The notes: generated by a model not told the origin, from the sequence alone. A stretch of DNA of 64,000 bases from Kluyvera genomosp. 1 (GCF_001266615.1 NZ_LGHZ01000025.1:1-64000), one strand, 5' to 3'. Counted from the first letter of the stretch, positions 38,041 to 48,212 are shown. Numbers and translations are program-made.

Positions 38041-38688
38041 GTGATTCAAACGCTGTTTGATTTTCCTATCTTCTTTAAGTTCTTTATCGGGCTTTTTGCG
38101 TTGGTTAACCCGGTGGGGATCATTCCCGTCTTTATTAGTCTGACGAGCTATCAGACGGCGGTAGTGCGTAACAAAACCAACCTGACCGCCGCCCTATCGG
38201 TGGCGATCATTTTGCTGACTTCACTATTCCTGGGTGACTTCATTCTGCAACTGTTCGGTATCTCCATCGATTCATTCCGTATTGCCGGCGGGATTCTGGT
38301 GGTGACTATCGCCATGTCGATGATCAGCGGGAAGCTGGGGGAAGATAAGCAGAATAAGCAGGAAAAATCAGAGACAGCGGTGCGTGAAAGCCTCGGTGTG
38401 GTTCCGCTAGCGTTACCTTTGATGGCGGGGCCGGGTGCCATCAGCTCGACCATCGTCTGGGGAACGCGCTATCACTCTTTCTCTTATTTGATCGGTTTTT
38501 CTATCTCTATTGCGCTGTTTGCGGCTTGCTGTTGGGGAATCTTCCGTATTTCTCCTTGGCTGGTTCGCATGCTGGGGCAAACGGGAATTAACGTGGTCAC
38601 CCGTATTATGGGGTTGTTATTGATGGCATTGGGCATCGAATTTATTGTCACCGGCATCAAATCTATCTTCCCAGGCCTTGTGGGTTAA
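38041..38688 (+). CDS. ychE: MarC-family membrane protein YchE
   Basis: Inner-membrane protein of the MarC/UPF0056 family, 215 residues, about six hydrophobic segments; function unknown. The start is a GTG at 38041 (reads xIQTLFDFPIFFKFFIGLFAL), chosen because it matches the E. coli start and length; the frame upstream adds a Cys/Thr-rich non-family stretch. It stands alone between adhE and oppA and ends in a long hairpin. Confidence 0.92.
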   Translation: MIQTLFDFPIFFKFFIGLFALVNPVGIIPVFISLTSYQTAVVRNKTNLTAALSVAIILLTSLFLGDFILQLFGISIDSFRIAGGILVVTIAMSMISGKLGEDKQNKQEKSETAVRESLGVVPLALPLMAGPGAISSTIVWGTRYHSFSYLIGFSISIALFAACCWGIFRISPWLVRMLGQTGINVVTRIMGLLLMALGIEFIVTGIKSIFPGLVG

Positions 38689-39450
38689 TTATTTCAGGGC
38701 GCGCATAAGAGCCCTTGCTCTTCTGTGCGCCCGTTAATATCAGAAAAACCTATCCTTCCCTCTCTGTCTCAGTGCAGAGATAACCAATTTGAATATTTTA
38801 AAAAATCATTTTCTATCAATAGAATGCGCTAATTTAGTGATTCTTAGCCACGCAACCTAAATGTTATTTCCGTCACACGATACTCTGGGGCTTGCTGTTA
38901 GATAATTGAAATGATATTAGTAATTTTACTTTCTATGCAGAGTTATGTGCTAAAAAATGAACAACTGTTAATTTTTTGTGCAAAAAACAAACATCTCGCA
39001 AAGCAAGAGCGTTGTTGCAGACGATTTTTACATATCTATTTGATAAATAGTGATTTAGGGTATGTGATTTTGACGGCTAACCTGTTGGTTAAATCGTAAT
39101 TTTCTGAACAAAAGAGAATTGGTTAACAAATTTGCAAATTATATTGGCGACGGTGAGAGTCATTTGGTACTTTCCGGCCTGAGTAATTCGCAACATAAAA
39201 ATGTGTAAATGATAATTATTCCTAGTTGTAAGCAGGAATGAAACGAATAAGAGAAGTCTCCCGACAGGGGGGAGGCTTTATATGAGTCGACGTCAGGTTG
39301 CCATAAGAGCGACCGTAATAAAAAAGTCGGTGATAGCAGGCAGTAAATGACCCAGTAGACGCAAAAATCTCCTGCGCTGCATGGGAACCCGCAAGGGGAC
39401 TAAACAGGCTGACAAACGTCAGTAATAATAATGAACGGAGTATCAACACA
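38689..39450 (+). other. ychE-oppA intergenic region (762 bases)
   Basis: No credible gene. The left end holds the ychE hairpin (38697-38732). The middle (38760-39180) is AT-rich and should contain the oppA promoter(s). A leader hairpin lies at 39254-39278 (AAGTCTCCC / GGGAGGCTT), about 170 bases before oppA. The oppA start region (GTATCAACACAATG) contains the CA-rich type of target bound by the sRNA GcvB in E. coli and Salmonella oppA. Confidence 0.5.
38697..38732 (+). terminator. Long hairpin after ychE
   Basis: A 16-bp stem starting GGGCGCGC, with one mismatch and one GU pair and a four-base CCTT loop. It has no U-run, so it may terminate weakly or protect the 3' end. Confidence 0.6.
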
Positions 39451-41082
39451 ATGACCATCATCACAAAAAAAAGCCTCATTGCAGCAGGCGTTTTCGCTGC
39501 ACTTATCGCAGGAAGTGCCGCGGCCGCAGATGTTCCTGCGGGCGTTAAGCTGGCAGATAAGCAGACTATGATCCGTAACAATGGTGCAGAGCCACAGTCG
39601 CTGGATCCAAATAAAATTGAAGGTGTACCGGAAGCCAACGTGAGCCGTGACCTGTTTGAAGGTCTGCTGATCACTTCGACCAAAGACGGTCACCCAATCC
39701 CGGGCGTTGCCGAAAGCTGGGATAACAAAGATTTTAAAGTGTGGACCTTCCATCTGCGTAAAGACGCAAAGTGGTCCAACGGTGAGCCGGTAACGGCACA
39801 AGATTTCGTGTATAGCTGGCAGCGCCTGGTGGACCCAAAAACCGCGTCCCCTTATGCAAGCTATCCGCAGTACGGCCATATTCTGAACGTTGATGAGATC
39901 ATCGACGGTAAAAAACCGACCTCCGATCTCGGTGTGAAAGCCATCGATGACCATACTCTGGAAGTCACTCTGAGCGAGCCGGTACCGTATTTCTACAAAC
40001 TGCTGGTCAACCCGGCGATGTCCCCGGTTAACAAAACCGCCATCGATAAATTTGGTGAGAAGTGGACTCAGCCTGCCAACATCGTCACCAACGGTGCATA
40101 TAAACTGAAAGACTGGGTGGTGAACGAGCGCATCGTAATGGAGCGCAACCCGAATTACTGGGATAACAAAGACACGGTTATCGACCAAATCACCTACCTG
40201 CCAATCTCTTCTGAAGTGACGGACGTCAACCGTTACCGCAGCGGTGAGATCGACATGACTTATAATAATCTGCCGATCGAACTGTTCCAGAAACTGAAAA
40301 AAGAGATCCCGACCGAAGTACACGTTGATCCGTATCTGTGTACCTACTATTACGAAATTAATAACCAAAAAGCACCGTTCAACGATGTGCGCGTACGTAC
40401 TGCACTGAAGCTGGGCCTGGATCGCGACATTATCACCAATAAAGTCAAAGCGCAGGGCGATTTACCGGCTTATGGCTATACCCCTCCTTATACTGACGGC
40501 GCGAAGCTGACCGAACCAGACTGGTTCAAACTGACTCAAGAACAGCGTAATGCCGAAGCGAAAAAACTGCTGGCCGAAGCGGGTTATACCGCAGATAAAC
40601 CACTGAGCTTCAGCTTGCTGTACAACACTTCCGATCTGCACAAAAAACTGGCTATCGCTGCGGCTTCCATCTGGAAGAAAAACCTCGGCGTTGATGTGAA
40701 GCTGGTGAACCAGGAGTGGAAAACCTTCCTCGATACCCGTCATCAGGGGACTTACGATGTAGCTCGTGCAGGTTGGTGTGCGGACTACAACGAGCCGACT
40801 TCCTTCCTGAACACCATGCTGTCCGACAGCTCAATGAATACCGCGCACTATAAGAGCCCGGCATTTGATGCGATCATGAAAGACACGTTGAAAGTGACCG
40901 ACGAAGCGCAACGTACTGCACTGTACGACAAGGCTGAGCAGCAGCTGGGCAAAGATTCCGCTATCGTTCCTGTTTATTACTATGTGAACGCCCGTCTGGT
41001 GAAACCATGGGTTGGTGGTTACACCGGTAAAGATCCGATGGACAATATCTATACCAAAGATCTGTACATCATTAAGCATTAA
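39451..41082 (+). CDS. oppA: Oligopeptide ABC transporter, periplasmic binding protein OppA
   Basis: Abundant periplasmic receptor that binds 2-5 residue peptides of almost any sequence for the OppBCDF importer. The 543 residues start with a Sec signal peptide (MTIITKKSLIAAGVFAALIA, cleavage after AAA-A) and follow the SBP family 5 pattern (PQSLDPNKIEGVPEANVSRD, GEPVTAQDFVYSWQR). Length equals E. coli OppA. It is followed by a strong stem before oppB, which explains higher OppA expression. Known post-transcriptional control by GcvB fits the CA-rich start region. Confidence 0.97.
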   Translation: MTIITKKSLIAAGVFAALIAGSAAAADVPAGVKLADKQTMIRNNGAEPQSLDPNKIEGVPEANVSRDLFEGLLITSTKDGHPIPGVAESWDNKDFKVWTFHLRKDAKWSNGEPVTAQDFVYSWQRLVDPKTASPYASYPQYGHILNVDEIIDGKKPTSDLGVKAIDDHTLEVTLSEPVPYFYKLLVNPAMSPVNKTAIDKFGEKWTQPANIVTNGAYKLKDWVVNERIVMERNPNYWDNKDTVIDQITYLPISSEVTDVNRYRSGEIDMTYNNLPIELFQKLKKEIPTEVHVDPYLCTYYYEINNQKAPFNDVRVRTALKLGLDRDIITNKVKAQGDLPAYGYTPPYTDGAKLTEPDWFKLTQEQRNAEAKKLLAEAGYTADKPLSFSLLYNTSDLHKKLAIAAASIWKKNLGVDVKLVNQEWKTFLDTRHQGTYDVARAGWCADYNEPTSFLNTMLSDSSMNTAHYKSPAFDAIMKDTLKVTDEAQRTALYDKAEQQLGKDSAIVPVYYYVNARLVKPWVGGYTGKDPMDNIYTKDLYIIKH

Positions 41083-41092
41083 TGGCAATCCG

Positions 41093-41115
41093 TGGGGCGG
41101 CAATATGCCGCCTCA
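41093..41115 (+). other. Intercistronic hairpin between oppA and oppB
   Basis: A 10-bp GC-rich stem TGGGGCGGCA / TGCCGCCTCA with a three-base loop and no U-run. Such 3' stems protect or partly end the oppA message, giving more OppA than OppBCDF. Confidence 0.7.
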
Positions 41116-41203
41116 CTGTGTCTTATTCCATCGCACTATCACATGACTGCGTAAGCCAGGCTTACAAAGATATGTAAAAGGCACACGCCAGAAGGTACGG
41201 GCA

Positions 41204-42124
41204 ATGTTGAAATTTATATTACGTCGCTGTCTGGAAGCGATTCCGACACTTTTTATTCTTATAACGATCTCCTTCTTTATGATGCGTCTTGCACCGGGCA
41301 GTCCATTTACCGGTGAGCGTACTCTACCGCCTGAAGTTATGGCGAACATTGAAGCTAAATATCACCTGAACGATCCTATCGGCGTCCAGTATTTCAATTA
41401 TTTGAAACAACTGGCACACGGCGATTTTGGCCCGTCATTTAAATACAAAGACTATTCCGTGAATGACCTGGTAGCCTCAAGCTTCCCTGTGTCAGCGAAA
41501 TTGGGTTTTGCGGCCTTTTTCCTTGCGGTAATTCTCGGCGTGAGTGCTGGCGTTATTGCAGCGCTTAACCAAAACACGAAATGGGATTACGCCGTCATGG
41601 GGGTGGCAATGACCGGGGTGGTCATACCGAGCTTTGTTGTTGCGCCGCTGCTGGTGATGATCTTTGCGATAACGCTGCACTGGCTGCCCGGTGGTGGGTG
41701 GAACGGCGGGGCGCTTAAGTTCATGATCCTACCAATGGTGGCGCTCTCTCTGGCCTATATCGCCAGCATTGCCCGTATCACCCGTGGATCAATGATTGAA
41801 GTTTTGCACTCTAACTTTATTCGTACTGCGCGCGCTAAAGGGCTGCCGATGCGACGGATTATTTTCCGTCATGCGTTAAAGCCTGCGCTGCTGCCGGTGC
41901 TTTCTTATATGGGCCCTGCCTTCGTCGGTATTATTACCGGTTCGATGGTTATCGAGACGATCTACGGCTTGCCGGGCATTGGACAGCTGTTCGTCAACGG
42001 GGCGCTTAACCGCGATTATTCCCTGGTGCTGAGCCTGACTATTCTGGTTGGCGCATTGACGATCCTGTTTAACGCGGTTGTAGACGTCCTTTACGCCGTG
42101 ATTGACCCGAAAATCCGTTACTAA
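41204..42124 (+). CDS. oppB: Oligopeptide ABC transporter, permease OppB
   Basis: One of two inner-membrane channel subunits of the oligopeptide importer. The 306 residues have the six-helix layout of the family, starting MLKFILRRCLEAIPTLFILI, and the EAA loop FIRTARAKGLPMRRIIFRHALKPA (core ARAKGLPMRRI). Length equals E. coli OppB. It is 14 bases ahead of oppC. It pairs with OppC and the ATPases OppD and OppF. Confidence 0.97.
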   Translation: MLKFILRRCLEAIPTLFILITISFFMMRLAPGSPFTGERTLPPEVMANIEAKYHLNDPIGVQYFNYLKQLAHGDFGPSFKYKDYSVNDLVASSFPVSAKLGFAAFFLAVILGVSAGVIAALNQNTKWDYAVMGVAMTGVVIPSFVVAPLLVMIFAITLHWLPGGGWNGGALKFMILPMVALSLAYIASIARITRGSMIEVLHSNFIRTARAKGLPMRRIIFRHALKPALLPVLSYMGPAFVGIITGSMVIETIYGLPGIGQLFVNGALNRDYSLVLSLTILVGALTILFNAVVDVLYAVIDPKIRY

Positions 42125-42138
42125 GGCTGGAGCTCGCC

Positions 42139-43047
42139 ATGATTTTAAGTAAAAAGAACAGCGAGGCACTGGAAAATTTCAGTGAGAAGCTGGAAGTGGA
42201 AGGACGCAGCCTTTGGCAGGACGCCCGTCGACGCTTTATGCATAACCGCGCGGCGGTCGCCAGCTTAGTGGTACTGGTGCTGATAGCGCTGTTTGTGACG
42301 CTTGCACCGATGTTGTCACAGTTTTCCTATTTCGATACCGACTGGGGCATGATGTCCAACGCGCCAGATTTGGCTTCTGGACACTATTTTGGTACCGACT
42401 CATCCGGTCGTGACCTGTTAGTGCGCGTGGCTATCGGTGGTCGTATTTCGTTAATGGTTGGTATCGCTGCTGCGTTGGTAGCGGTTGTGTTGGGCACGCT
42501 CTACGGTTCGCTTTCCGGCTATCTGGGTGGCAAAGTAGACTCCGTGATGATGCGTTTGCTGGAAATTCTCAACTCTTTCCCGTTCATGTTCTTTGTTATC
42601 TTGCTCGTAACCTTCTTCGGGCAAAATATCCTGCTGATCTTCGTGGCCATTGGGATGGTTTCCTGGCTGGATATGGCGCGTATCGTACGCGGCCAGACCC
42701 TCAGTCTGAAACGTAAAGAGTTTATTGAAGCGGCACAGGTCGGTGGGGTTTCAACCCTCAACATCGTGGTTCGCCATATTGTCCCCAACGTACTGGGTGT
42801 GGTGGTGGTATACGCCTCGCTGTTAGTGCCTAGCATGATCCTGTTTGAATCATTCCTAAGCTTCCTCGGTCTGGGTACCCAGGAGCCGCTCAGCAGCTGG
42901 GGCGCCTTATTAAGTGATGGCGCCAACTCCATGGAGGTTTCTCCATGGCTGCTGCTGTTCCCAGCGGGTTTCCTGGTAGTAACCCTGTTTTGTTTCAACT
43001 TTATCGGCGATGGCTTGCGTGATGCCCTCGACCCGAAAGACCGCTAA
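42139..43047 (+). CDS. oppC: Oligopeptide ABC transporter, permease OppC
   Basis: Second channel subunit, 302 residues. A cytoplasmic N-terminal extension rich in charged residues precedes the first helix (RAAVASLVVLVLIALFV), followed by the family stretch FGTDSSGRDLLVRVAIGGR and the EAA loop (EAAQVGGVSTLNIVVRHIVPN). Length equals E. coli OppC. The start follows GGAGCTCGCC. It ends 11 bases before oppD. Confidence 0.97.
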   Translation: MILSKKNSEALENFSEKLEVEGRSLWQDARRRFMHNRAAVASLVVLVLIALFVTLAPMLSQFSYFDTDWGMMSNAPDLASGHYFGTDSSGRDLLVRVAIGGRISLMVGIAAALVAVVLGTLYGSLSGYLGGKVDSVMMRLLEILNSFPFMFFVILLVTFFGQNILLIFVAIGMVSWLDMARIVRGQTLSLKRKEFIEAAQVGGVSTLNIVVRHIVPNVLGVVVVYASLLVPSMILFESFLSFLGLGTQEPLSSWGALLSDGANSMEVSPWLLLFPAGFLVVTLFCFNFIGDGLRDALDPKDR

Positions 43048-43058
43048 GGAGTGATGCC

Positions 43059-44069
43059 ATGAGTACGATTGAAATGGTGAACGCCCCGCAGCAGCAAAAA
43101 TCTGGCCTGCTGTTGGATGTGAAAGATTTACGCGTCACCTTCAGCACGCCTGACGGCGATGTGACGGCGGTGAACGATCTTAATTTCAGCCTGAAAGCGG
43201 GTGAAACGCTAGGTATTGTCGGGGAATCTGGTTCTGGAAAATCCCAGACGGCATTTGCCCTGATGGGATTGTTGGCAGCGAACGGGCGCATTGGTGGCGT
43301 GGCGAGCTTTAACGGACGCCAGATCCTCAATCTGCCGGAAAAAGAGCTGAACAAACTGCGCGCTGAGCAGATCTCGATGATCTTCCAGGACCCGATGACA
43401 TCGCTGAACCCATACATGCGCGTCGGCGAACAGCTGATGGAAGTGCTGATGCTACATAAAGGCATGGGCAAAGCGGAAGCGTTTGAAGAGTCTGTCAAAA
43501 TGCTGGACGCGGTGAAAATGCCGGAAGCGCGTAAGCGCATGCGCATGTTCCCGCACGAGTTTTCCGGTGGTATGCGTCAGCGTGTGATGATCGCCATGGC
43601 GTTGCTGTGCCGGCCAAAGCTGCTGATTGCCGATGAACCAACCACCGCGCTGGACGTCACCGTTCAGGCACAGATCATGACGCTGCTGAATGAGCTTAAG
43701 CGCGAATTTAACACCGCCATTATCATGATCACCCACGACCTTGGTGTCGTTGCCGGGATCTGCGACAAAGTGCTGGTCATGTATGCCGGACGCACCATGG
43801 AGTACGGTAACGCGCGCGATGTGTTCTACCATCCGGCGCATCCGTATTCGATGGGACTGCTCAATGCGGTACCACGTCTGGATGCCGAAGGTGAAGCGCT
43901 TCTGACGATCCCGGGCAACCCACCAAACCTGATGCGTCTGCCGAAAGGCTGCCCATTCCAGCCGCGCTGCCCGCACGCGATGGAAATCTGTAACAGCGCT
44001 CCGCCTCTGGAGGAGTTTGCGCCTGGCCGTTTACGCGCCTGCTTTAAGCCGGTGGGGGATCTGGTATGA
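43059..44069 (+). CDS. oppD: Oligopeptide ABC transporter, ATPase OppD
   Basis: ATP-binding subunit, 336 residues. Walker A GESGSGKSQ, signature FSGGMRQRV, Walker B LLIADEPTTALD and switch His in MITHDLG are present. The C-terminal oligopeptide-transporter extension has the Cys set of the [4Fe-4S]-binding tail (CPFQPRCPHAMEIC...C). It overlaps oppF by four bases, so the ATPase pair is translationally coupled. Confidence 0.97.
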   Translation: MSTIEMVNAPQQQKSGLLLDVKDLRVTFSTPDGDVTAVNDLNFSLKAGETLGIVGESGSGKSQTAFALMGLLAANGRIGGVASFNGRQILNLPEKELNKLRAEQISMIFQDPMTSLNPYMRVGEQLMEVLMLHKGMGKAEAFEESVKMLDAVKMPEARKRMRMFPHEFSGGMRQRVMIAMALLCRPKLLIADEPTTALDVTVQAQIMTLLNELKREFNTAIIMITHDLGVVAGICDKVLVMYAGRTMEYGNARDVFYHPAHPYSMGLLNAVPRLDAEGEALLTIPGNPPNLMRLPKGCPFQPRCPHAMEICNSAPPLEEFAPGRLRACFKPVGDLV

Positions 44070-45070
44070 ATGCCGTAACCGAAGAACGAAAAGTCCTGCT
44101 CGAAATTGCCGACCTGAAAGTGCATTTTGATATAAAAGACGGCAAGCAGTGGTTCTGGCAGCCGTCCAAAACTCTGAAAGCCGTCGATGGCGTGACACTG
44201 CGTCTGTACGAAGGTGAAACCCTCGGCGTAGTCGGTGAGTCTGGCTGCGGTAAATCCACGTTTGCGCGTGCGATTATTGGCCTGGTGAAAGCCACCGAAG
44301 GCAAAGTGGCGTGGCTGGGCAAAGATTTGCTGGGCATGAAACCGGATGAATGGCGTGCTGTGCGCAGCGATATTCAGATGATATTCCAGGATCCACTGGC
44401 CTCCCTGAATCCGCGCATGAACATTGGTGATATTATCGCCGAGCCGCTGCGCACCTATTATCCCAACATGCCGCGTCAGGAAGTCCGTGACCGCGTGAAG
44501 ACGATGATGATGAAAGTAGGTCTGCTGCCAAACCTCATCAACCGTTATCCGCATGAGTTTTCCGGTGGCCAGTGCCAACGTATTGGCATTGCTCGTGCGC
44601 TGATCCTTGAGCCGAAACTGATTATCTGCGATGAGCCAGTATCTGCGCTGGATGTTTCCATTCAGGCACAGGTGGTCAACTTGCTGCAGCAGTTGCAGCG
44701 TGAGATGGGGCTGTCACTTATTTTTATCGCTCACGATCTGGCGGTAGTGAAGCACATCTCTGACCGTGTGCTGGTGATGTATCTGGGACATGCGGTTGAG
44801 CTTGGTACCTACGATGAGGTGTACAATAATCCGCTTCATCCATACACCAAGGCGTTGATGTCGGCGGTACCGATTCCAGATCCGGACCTCGAAAAAACGA
44901 AAACGATCCAACTGCTGGAAGGGGAACTGCCTTCGCCGATCAACCCGCCATCAGGCTGTGTGTTCCGAACTCGCTGCCCGCTGGCAGGACCAGAATGTGC
45001 GAAAACCCGTCCGCTTCTGGAGGGAAGTTTCCGCCATGCGGTTTCCTGTCTGAAGGTTGACCCGTTATAA
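44066..45070 (+). CDS. oppF: Oligopeptide ABC transporter, ATPase OppF
   Basis: Second ATPase, 334 residues, with Walker A GESGCGKST, signature FSGGQCQRI, Walker B LIICDEPVSALD and HDLAVVKHIS. The C-terminal Cys motif (CVFRTRCPLAGPEC) matches OppD-type tails. Length equals E. coli OppF. Last gene of oppABCDF, followed at once by a strong terminator. Confidence 0.97.
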   Translation: MNAVTEERKVLLEIADLKVHFDIKDGKQWFWQPSKTLKAVDGVTLRLYEGETLGVVGESGCGKSTFARAIIGLVKATEGKVAWLGKDLLGMKPDEWRAVRSDIQMIFQDPLASLNPRMNIGDIIAEPLRTYYPNMPRQEVRDRVKTMMMKVGLLPNLINRYPHEFSGGQCQRIGIARALILEPKLIICDEPVSALDVSIQAQVVNLLQQLQREMGLSLIFIAHDLAVVKHISDRVLVMYLGHAVELGTYDEVYNNPLHPYTKALMSAVPIPDPDLEKTKTIQLLEGELPSPINPPSGCVFRTRCPLAGPECAKTRPLLEGSFRHAVSCLKVDPL

Positions 45071-45075
45071 TCGAC

Positions 45076-45103
45076 AGGGCTGGCAAGTTGCCAGCCCTTT
45101 TTT
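45076..45103 (+). terminator. opp operon terminator
   Basis: GGGCTGGC pairs with GCCAGCCC (five-base loop) and is followed by six U. Confidence 0.92.
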
Positions 45104-45121
45104 ATACGAGGTTACAACGTG

Positions 45122-45958
45122 ATGGCTATCAGCGCTTTGCGCCATCGTCTTTATCATTTTCTCTTCGATCAGCGTACTCATTCCAGCCGACGCTTTGAAG
45201 CATTGTGCGGACTGTTTGCTTTATTAAGCGTCATCGCCATCTTTATTGAGTCGGGTATCGGCACGACCTATCACTTGACCTTCGATGAATGGCACGCTTT
45301 CGTTTGGCTGGAAATCGCGTTTACCCTGGTCTTCACCCTGGAATATTTCCTGCGGCTTTTTTGTTGGCCTAATCCTGCACGCTATGTGTTTAGCTTCTGG
45401 GGATTTATTGACCTGGCGACCATTCTGCCGTTTTACGTCATTATGTTGTGGCCTGAAATTGGCGTGGAATATCTTTTTGCCTGGCGGGCGATGCGCGTCA
45501 TCCGCGTTCTGCGCATATTAAAATTATTGCGGCTTATGCCAGCGCTGAATAGTTTGTGGGGAGCCATCGTTAACTCTCGACATCAGTTGATCCTGTTCTA
45601 TGCCTTTATTGGTATTGTTATGATCGTTGCCGGGGCGCTGATGTACGGTATTGAAGGGCCGGTAAATGGTTTTACTACGCTCAGTACCTCGGTCTATTGG
45701 GCGATTGTGACGGTGACGACGGTTGGCTATGGCGATATTACGCCGCATACGCCAGCGGGCAGAATGGTGGCATCGATTCTGATCCTGATTGGCTATTCCG
45801 TCATAGCGATTCCGACAGGCATTATCAGTGCGCAACTGACTAGCGAATTTCAGAAGCGTCGCGAGGAGCGCGTTTGTCCACATTGCAAACAGCGCGATCA
45901 CGAGCCTCGAGCTCATTACTGCAATTCTTGCGGTACCGCGCTGCCGAATAAACTATAA
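45122..45958 (+). CDS. Voltage-gated K+ channel-like protein with C-terminal zinc ribbon
   Basis: Six-helix ion channel of about 278 residues. Visible parts: S1-S3 (about 28-110), a positively charged S4 with repeating Arg (RAMRVIRVLRILKLLRL, about 123-139), S5, a pore loop with the K+ selectivity filter TVTTVGYGD (198-206), S6 (216-240), and a short cytosolic tail with two Cys pairs, CPHC (253) and CNSC (268), forming a probable zinc ribbon. There is no RCK domain, so it is not E. coli Kch (about 417 residues). GTG 45119 is an equally possible start. It is between oppF and yciU, where E. coli has no channel. Ion and gating are inferred from the filter and S4 only. Confidence 0.85.
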   Translation: MAISALRHRLYHFLFDQRTHSSRRFEALCGLFALLSVIAIFIESGIGTTYHLTFDEWHAFVWLEIAFTLVFTLEYFLRLFCWPNPARYVFSFWGFIDLATILPFYVIMLWPEIGVEYLFAWRAMRVIRVLRILKLLRLMPALNSLWGAIVNSRHQLILFYAFIGIVMIVAGALMYGIEGPVNGFTTLSTSVYWAIVTVTTVGYGDITPHTPAGRMVASILILIGYSVIAIPTGIISAQLTSEFQKRREERVCPHCKQRDHEPRAHYCNSCGTALPNKL

Positions 45959-45974
45959 CGGTATCAATACGGAT

Positions 45975-46006
45975 ATAAAAAAGGGCAGCGCCGCTGCCCT
46001 TACTTT

Positions 46007-46008
<2 letters not shown>
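45975..46008. terminator. Bidirectional terminator between channel gene and yciU
   Basis: AAGGGCAGCG-C-CGCTGCCCTT is a near-perfect dyad with T-rich tails on both strands, between two convergent genes. Confidence 0.85.
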
Positions 46009-46348
<340 letters not shown>

Positions 46349-46369
46349 TTAAGTTCTGATGGGCACGTT

Positions 46370-47830
46370 TTACAGCAACGGACTGAAGAAGTAAAACAGC
46401 CGCTCGGCAATACGATGCCAGAACGGACGTTTCACCCACAGCCGTGCGTCCAGCAAGCGTGAGCGTGAAATATAATCGTCCTGTACCGCAGCCAAATCGG
46501 CACCGAATCCGGCATCGTCGATGACGAGCGTTATCTCAAAGTTGAGCCACAGGCTACGCATATCAAGGTTAACCGTGCCGACAAGACTGAGCTCGCCATC
46601 GACCAGCACGCTCTTAGTGTGCAACAGGCCACCTTCAAACTGATAAATTTTGACGCCCGCTGCCAGAAGCTCGGTAAAGAATGCGCGGCTGGCCCAGCCG
46701 ACCAGAACCGAATCATTTTTGCGCGGCATGATAATGCTGACGTCAACACCGCGCTGTGCGGCGGTACAGATGGCGTGAAGCAAATCATCGCTGGGAACGA
46801 AATAGGGGGTGGTCATTATCAGGTATTCCCGTGCGGAATAGGCTGCAGTTAGTAATGCCTGATGGATTAAGTCCTCTGGGAAGCCCGGGCCCGAAGCGAT
46901 AGTCTGAATGGTATGACCGCTGGCTTCCTCAAACGGCATGATATTGAGGTCTGGTGTCGGAGGTAAAATACGCTTACCGGTTTCTATTTCCCAATCACAC
47001 GAGTAGACAATTCCCATTCCAGTGGCGATAGGGCCTTCCATACGCGCCATTAGATCGATCCATTGCCCGACGCCGGAATCCTGTTTAAAGAAGCGCGGGT
47101 CGACCATATTCATACTGCCAGTATAGGCAATATAGTTGTCGATCATGATCATTTTACGATGTTGGCGTAAATCCATACGTCGTAAAAATACACGCATCAG
47201 ATTGACCTTAAGCGCCTCGACAACATCAATGCCGGCATTACGCATCATGGCTGCCCACGGGCTGCGGAAAAAGGCGACGCTGCCTGCGGAATCTAACATC
47301 AGGCGGCAATGAACGCCACGGCGTGCGGCGGCCATCAGCGATTCTGCGACCTGATCGGCCATTCCACCGGGCTGCCAGATATAGAAAACCATCTCGATGT
47401 TATGGCGCGCGAGCTGAATATCGCGAATGATCGCCTGCATCACGTCATCGGTTTCGGTTAATAACTGTAGCTGATTGCCTTTCAGGCCAGCGATCCCCTG
47501 GCGACGCTCGCAGAGCTTGAACAGTGAAGAGGCCACCTGGCTGTTGTCTTCGGCAAAAATATGTTTGCAGGCTTTAAGATCGTTGAGCCATTTAGCCGTA
47601 GAAGGCCACATTGCGCGTGCGCGTTCGGCGCGGCGTTTACCGAGATGCAATTCACCCAATGACAGATAGGCAATAATCCCAACCAACGGCAGGATATAAA
47701 TGATAAGCAGCCAGGCCATTGCTGATGGCACTGCGCGACGTTTCATTAGAATACGTAAAGTCACCCCGGCGATTAACAACCAGTACCCCAGAATAGCCAT
47801 CCAACTCACTACGGTGTAGACGGTTGTCAT
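46370..47830 (-). CDS. clsA: Cardiolipin synthase A
   Basis: Inner-membrane phospholipase D-type enzyme that joins two phosphatidylglycerol molecules into cardiolipin. The 486 residues have two N-terminal membrane helices and two HKD motifs: [18 protein letters not shown] and [18 protein letters not shown]. The chosen ATG at 47830 ([20 protein letters not shown]) matches the E. coli start; the longer frame from 48025 would run through the yciY promoter region and adds no family sequence. Confidence 0.96.
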   Translation of the reverse strand: MTTVYTVVSWMAILGYWLLIAGVTLRILMKRRAVPSAMAWLLIIYILPLVGIIAYLSLGELHLGKRRAERARAMWPSTAKWLNDLKACKHIFAEDNSQVASSLFKLCERRQGIAGLKGNQLQLLTETDDVMQAIIRDIQLARHNIEMVFYIWQPGGMADQVAESLMAAARRGVHCRLMLDSAGSVAFFRSPWAAMMRNAGIDVVEALKVNLMRVFLRRMDLRQHRKMIMIDNYIAYTGSMNMVDPRFFKQDSGVGQWIDLMARMEGPIATGMGIVYSCDWEIETGKRILPPTPDLNIMPFEEASGHTIQTIASGPGFPEDLIHQALLTAAYSAREYLIMTTPYFVPSDDLLHAICTAAQRGVDVSIIMPRKNDSVLVGWASRAFFTELLAAGVKIYQFEGGLLHTKSVLVDGELSLVGTVNLDMRSLWLNFEITLVIDDAGFGADLAAVQDDYISRSRLLDARLWVKRPFWHRIAERLFYFFSPLL

Positions 47831-47973
47831 ATTTCGAAAATCCTTTTGAAAGCCAGTTGTTAAGAGTTTACGCATCACAAGACATCTGGCAAATAAAAAC
47901 GCGATGAGAAAGCACTGGTCAGCGATTAGCAAGGGGCTATAATGAGCCGTCTTTATTGGAAAGAGCGTTAGAA

Positions 47974-48147
47974 ATGAAGCGTAGTAGACCCGAAGTGGGG
48001 CGCTGGCGGATGCTAAGACAAGCAAGCCGTCGTAAATCGCGTTGGCTGGAATCTCAGTCGCGTCGCAACATGCGCATCCACGCTATCAGAAAATGCATTG
48101 TCGGCCGGCAGCGCAATTGCCTGCTTTACGCCATTTACGAACTCTGA
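47974..48147 (+). CDS. yciY: Small basic protein YciY
   Basis: A 57-residue, very Arg/Lys-rich protein ([20 protein letters not shown]...) matching E. coli YciY in sequence, size and place upstream of clsA on the opposite strand. Function unknown; the charge suggests nucleic acid or membrane binding, which is only inference. A TTG six codons earlier is in frame but the SD (AAGAGCG) favours the ATG at 47974. In E. coli kch follows; here yciI follows directly. Confidence 0.88.
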   Translation: MKRSRPEVGRWRMLRQASRRKSRWLESQSRRNMRIHAIRKCIVGRQRNCLLYAIYEL

Positions 48148-48150
48148 TAG

Positions 48151-48190
48151 TAAAAAAGGGCACCGTTACGGTGCCCTCTGTCTTTTCCGG
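48151..48190. terminator. Bidirectional terminator yciY/yciI
   Basis: GGGCACCG-TTA-CGGTGCCC (48158-48175... 48176) with six A on the left, giving a U-run for yciI on the minus strand, and a T-rich tail on the right for yciY. Confidence 0.85.
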
Positions 48191-48212
48191 CTGGCGCTAC
48201 GCCAGCGGCATA

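Noticed and set aside
39400-40368. 322-codon minus-strand frame antisense to oppA
   Set aside because: Covers the oppA start and signal peptide; no homology recognised and no promoter seen.
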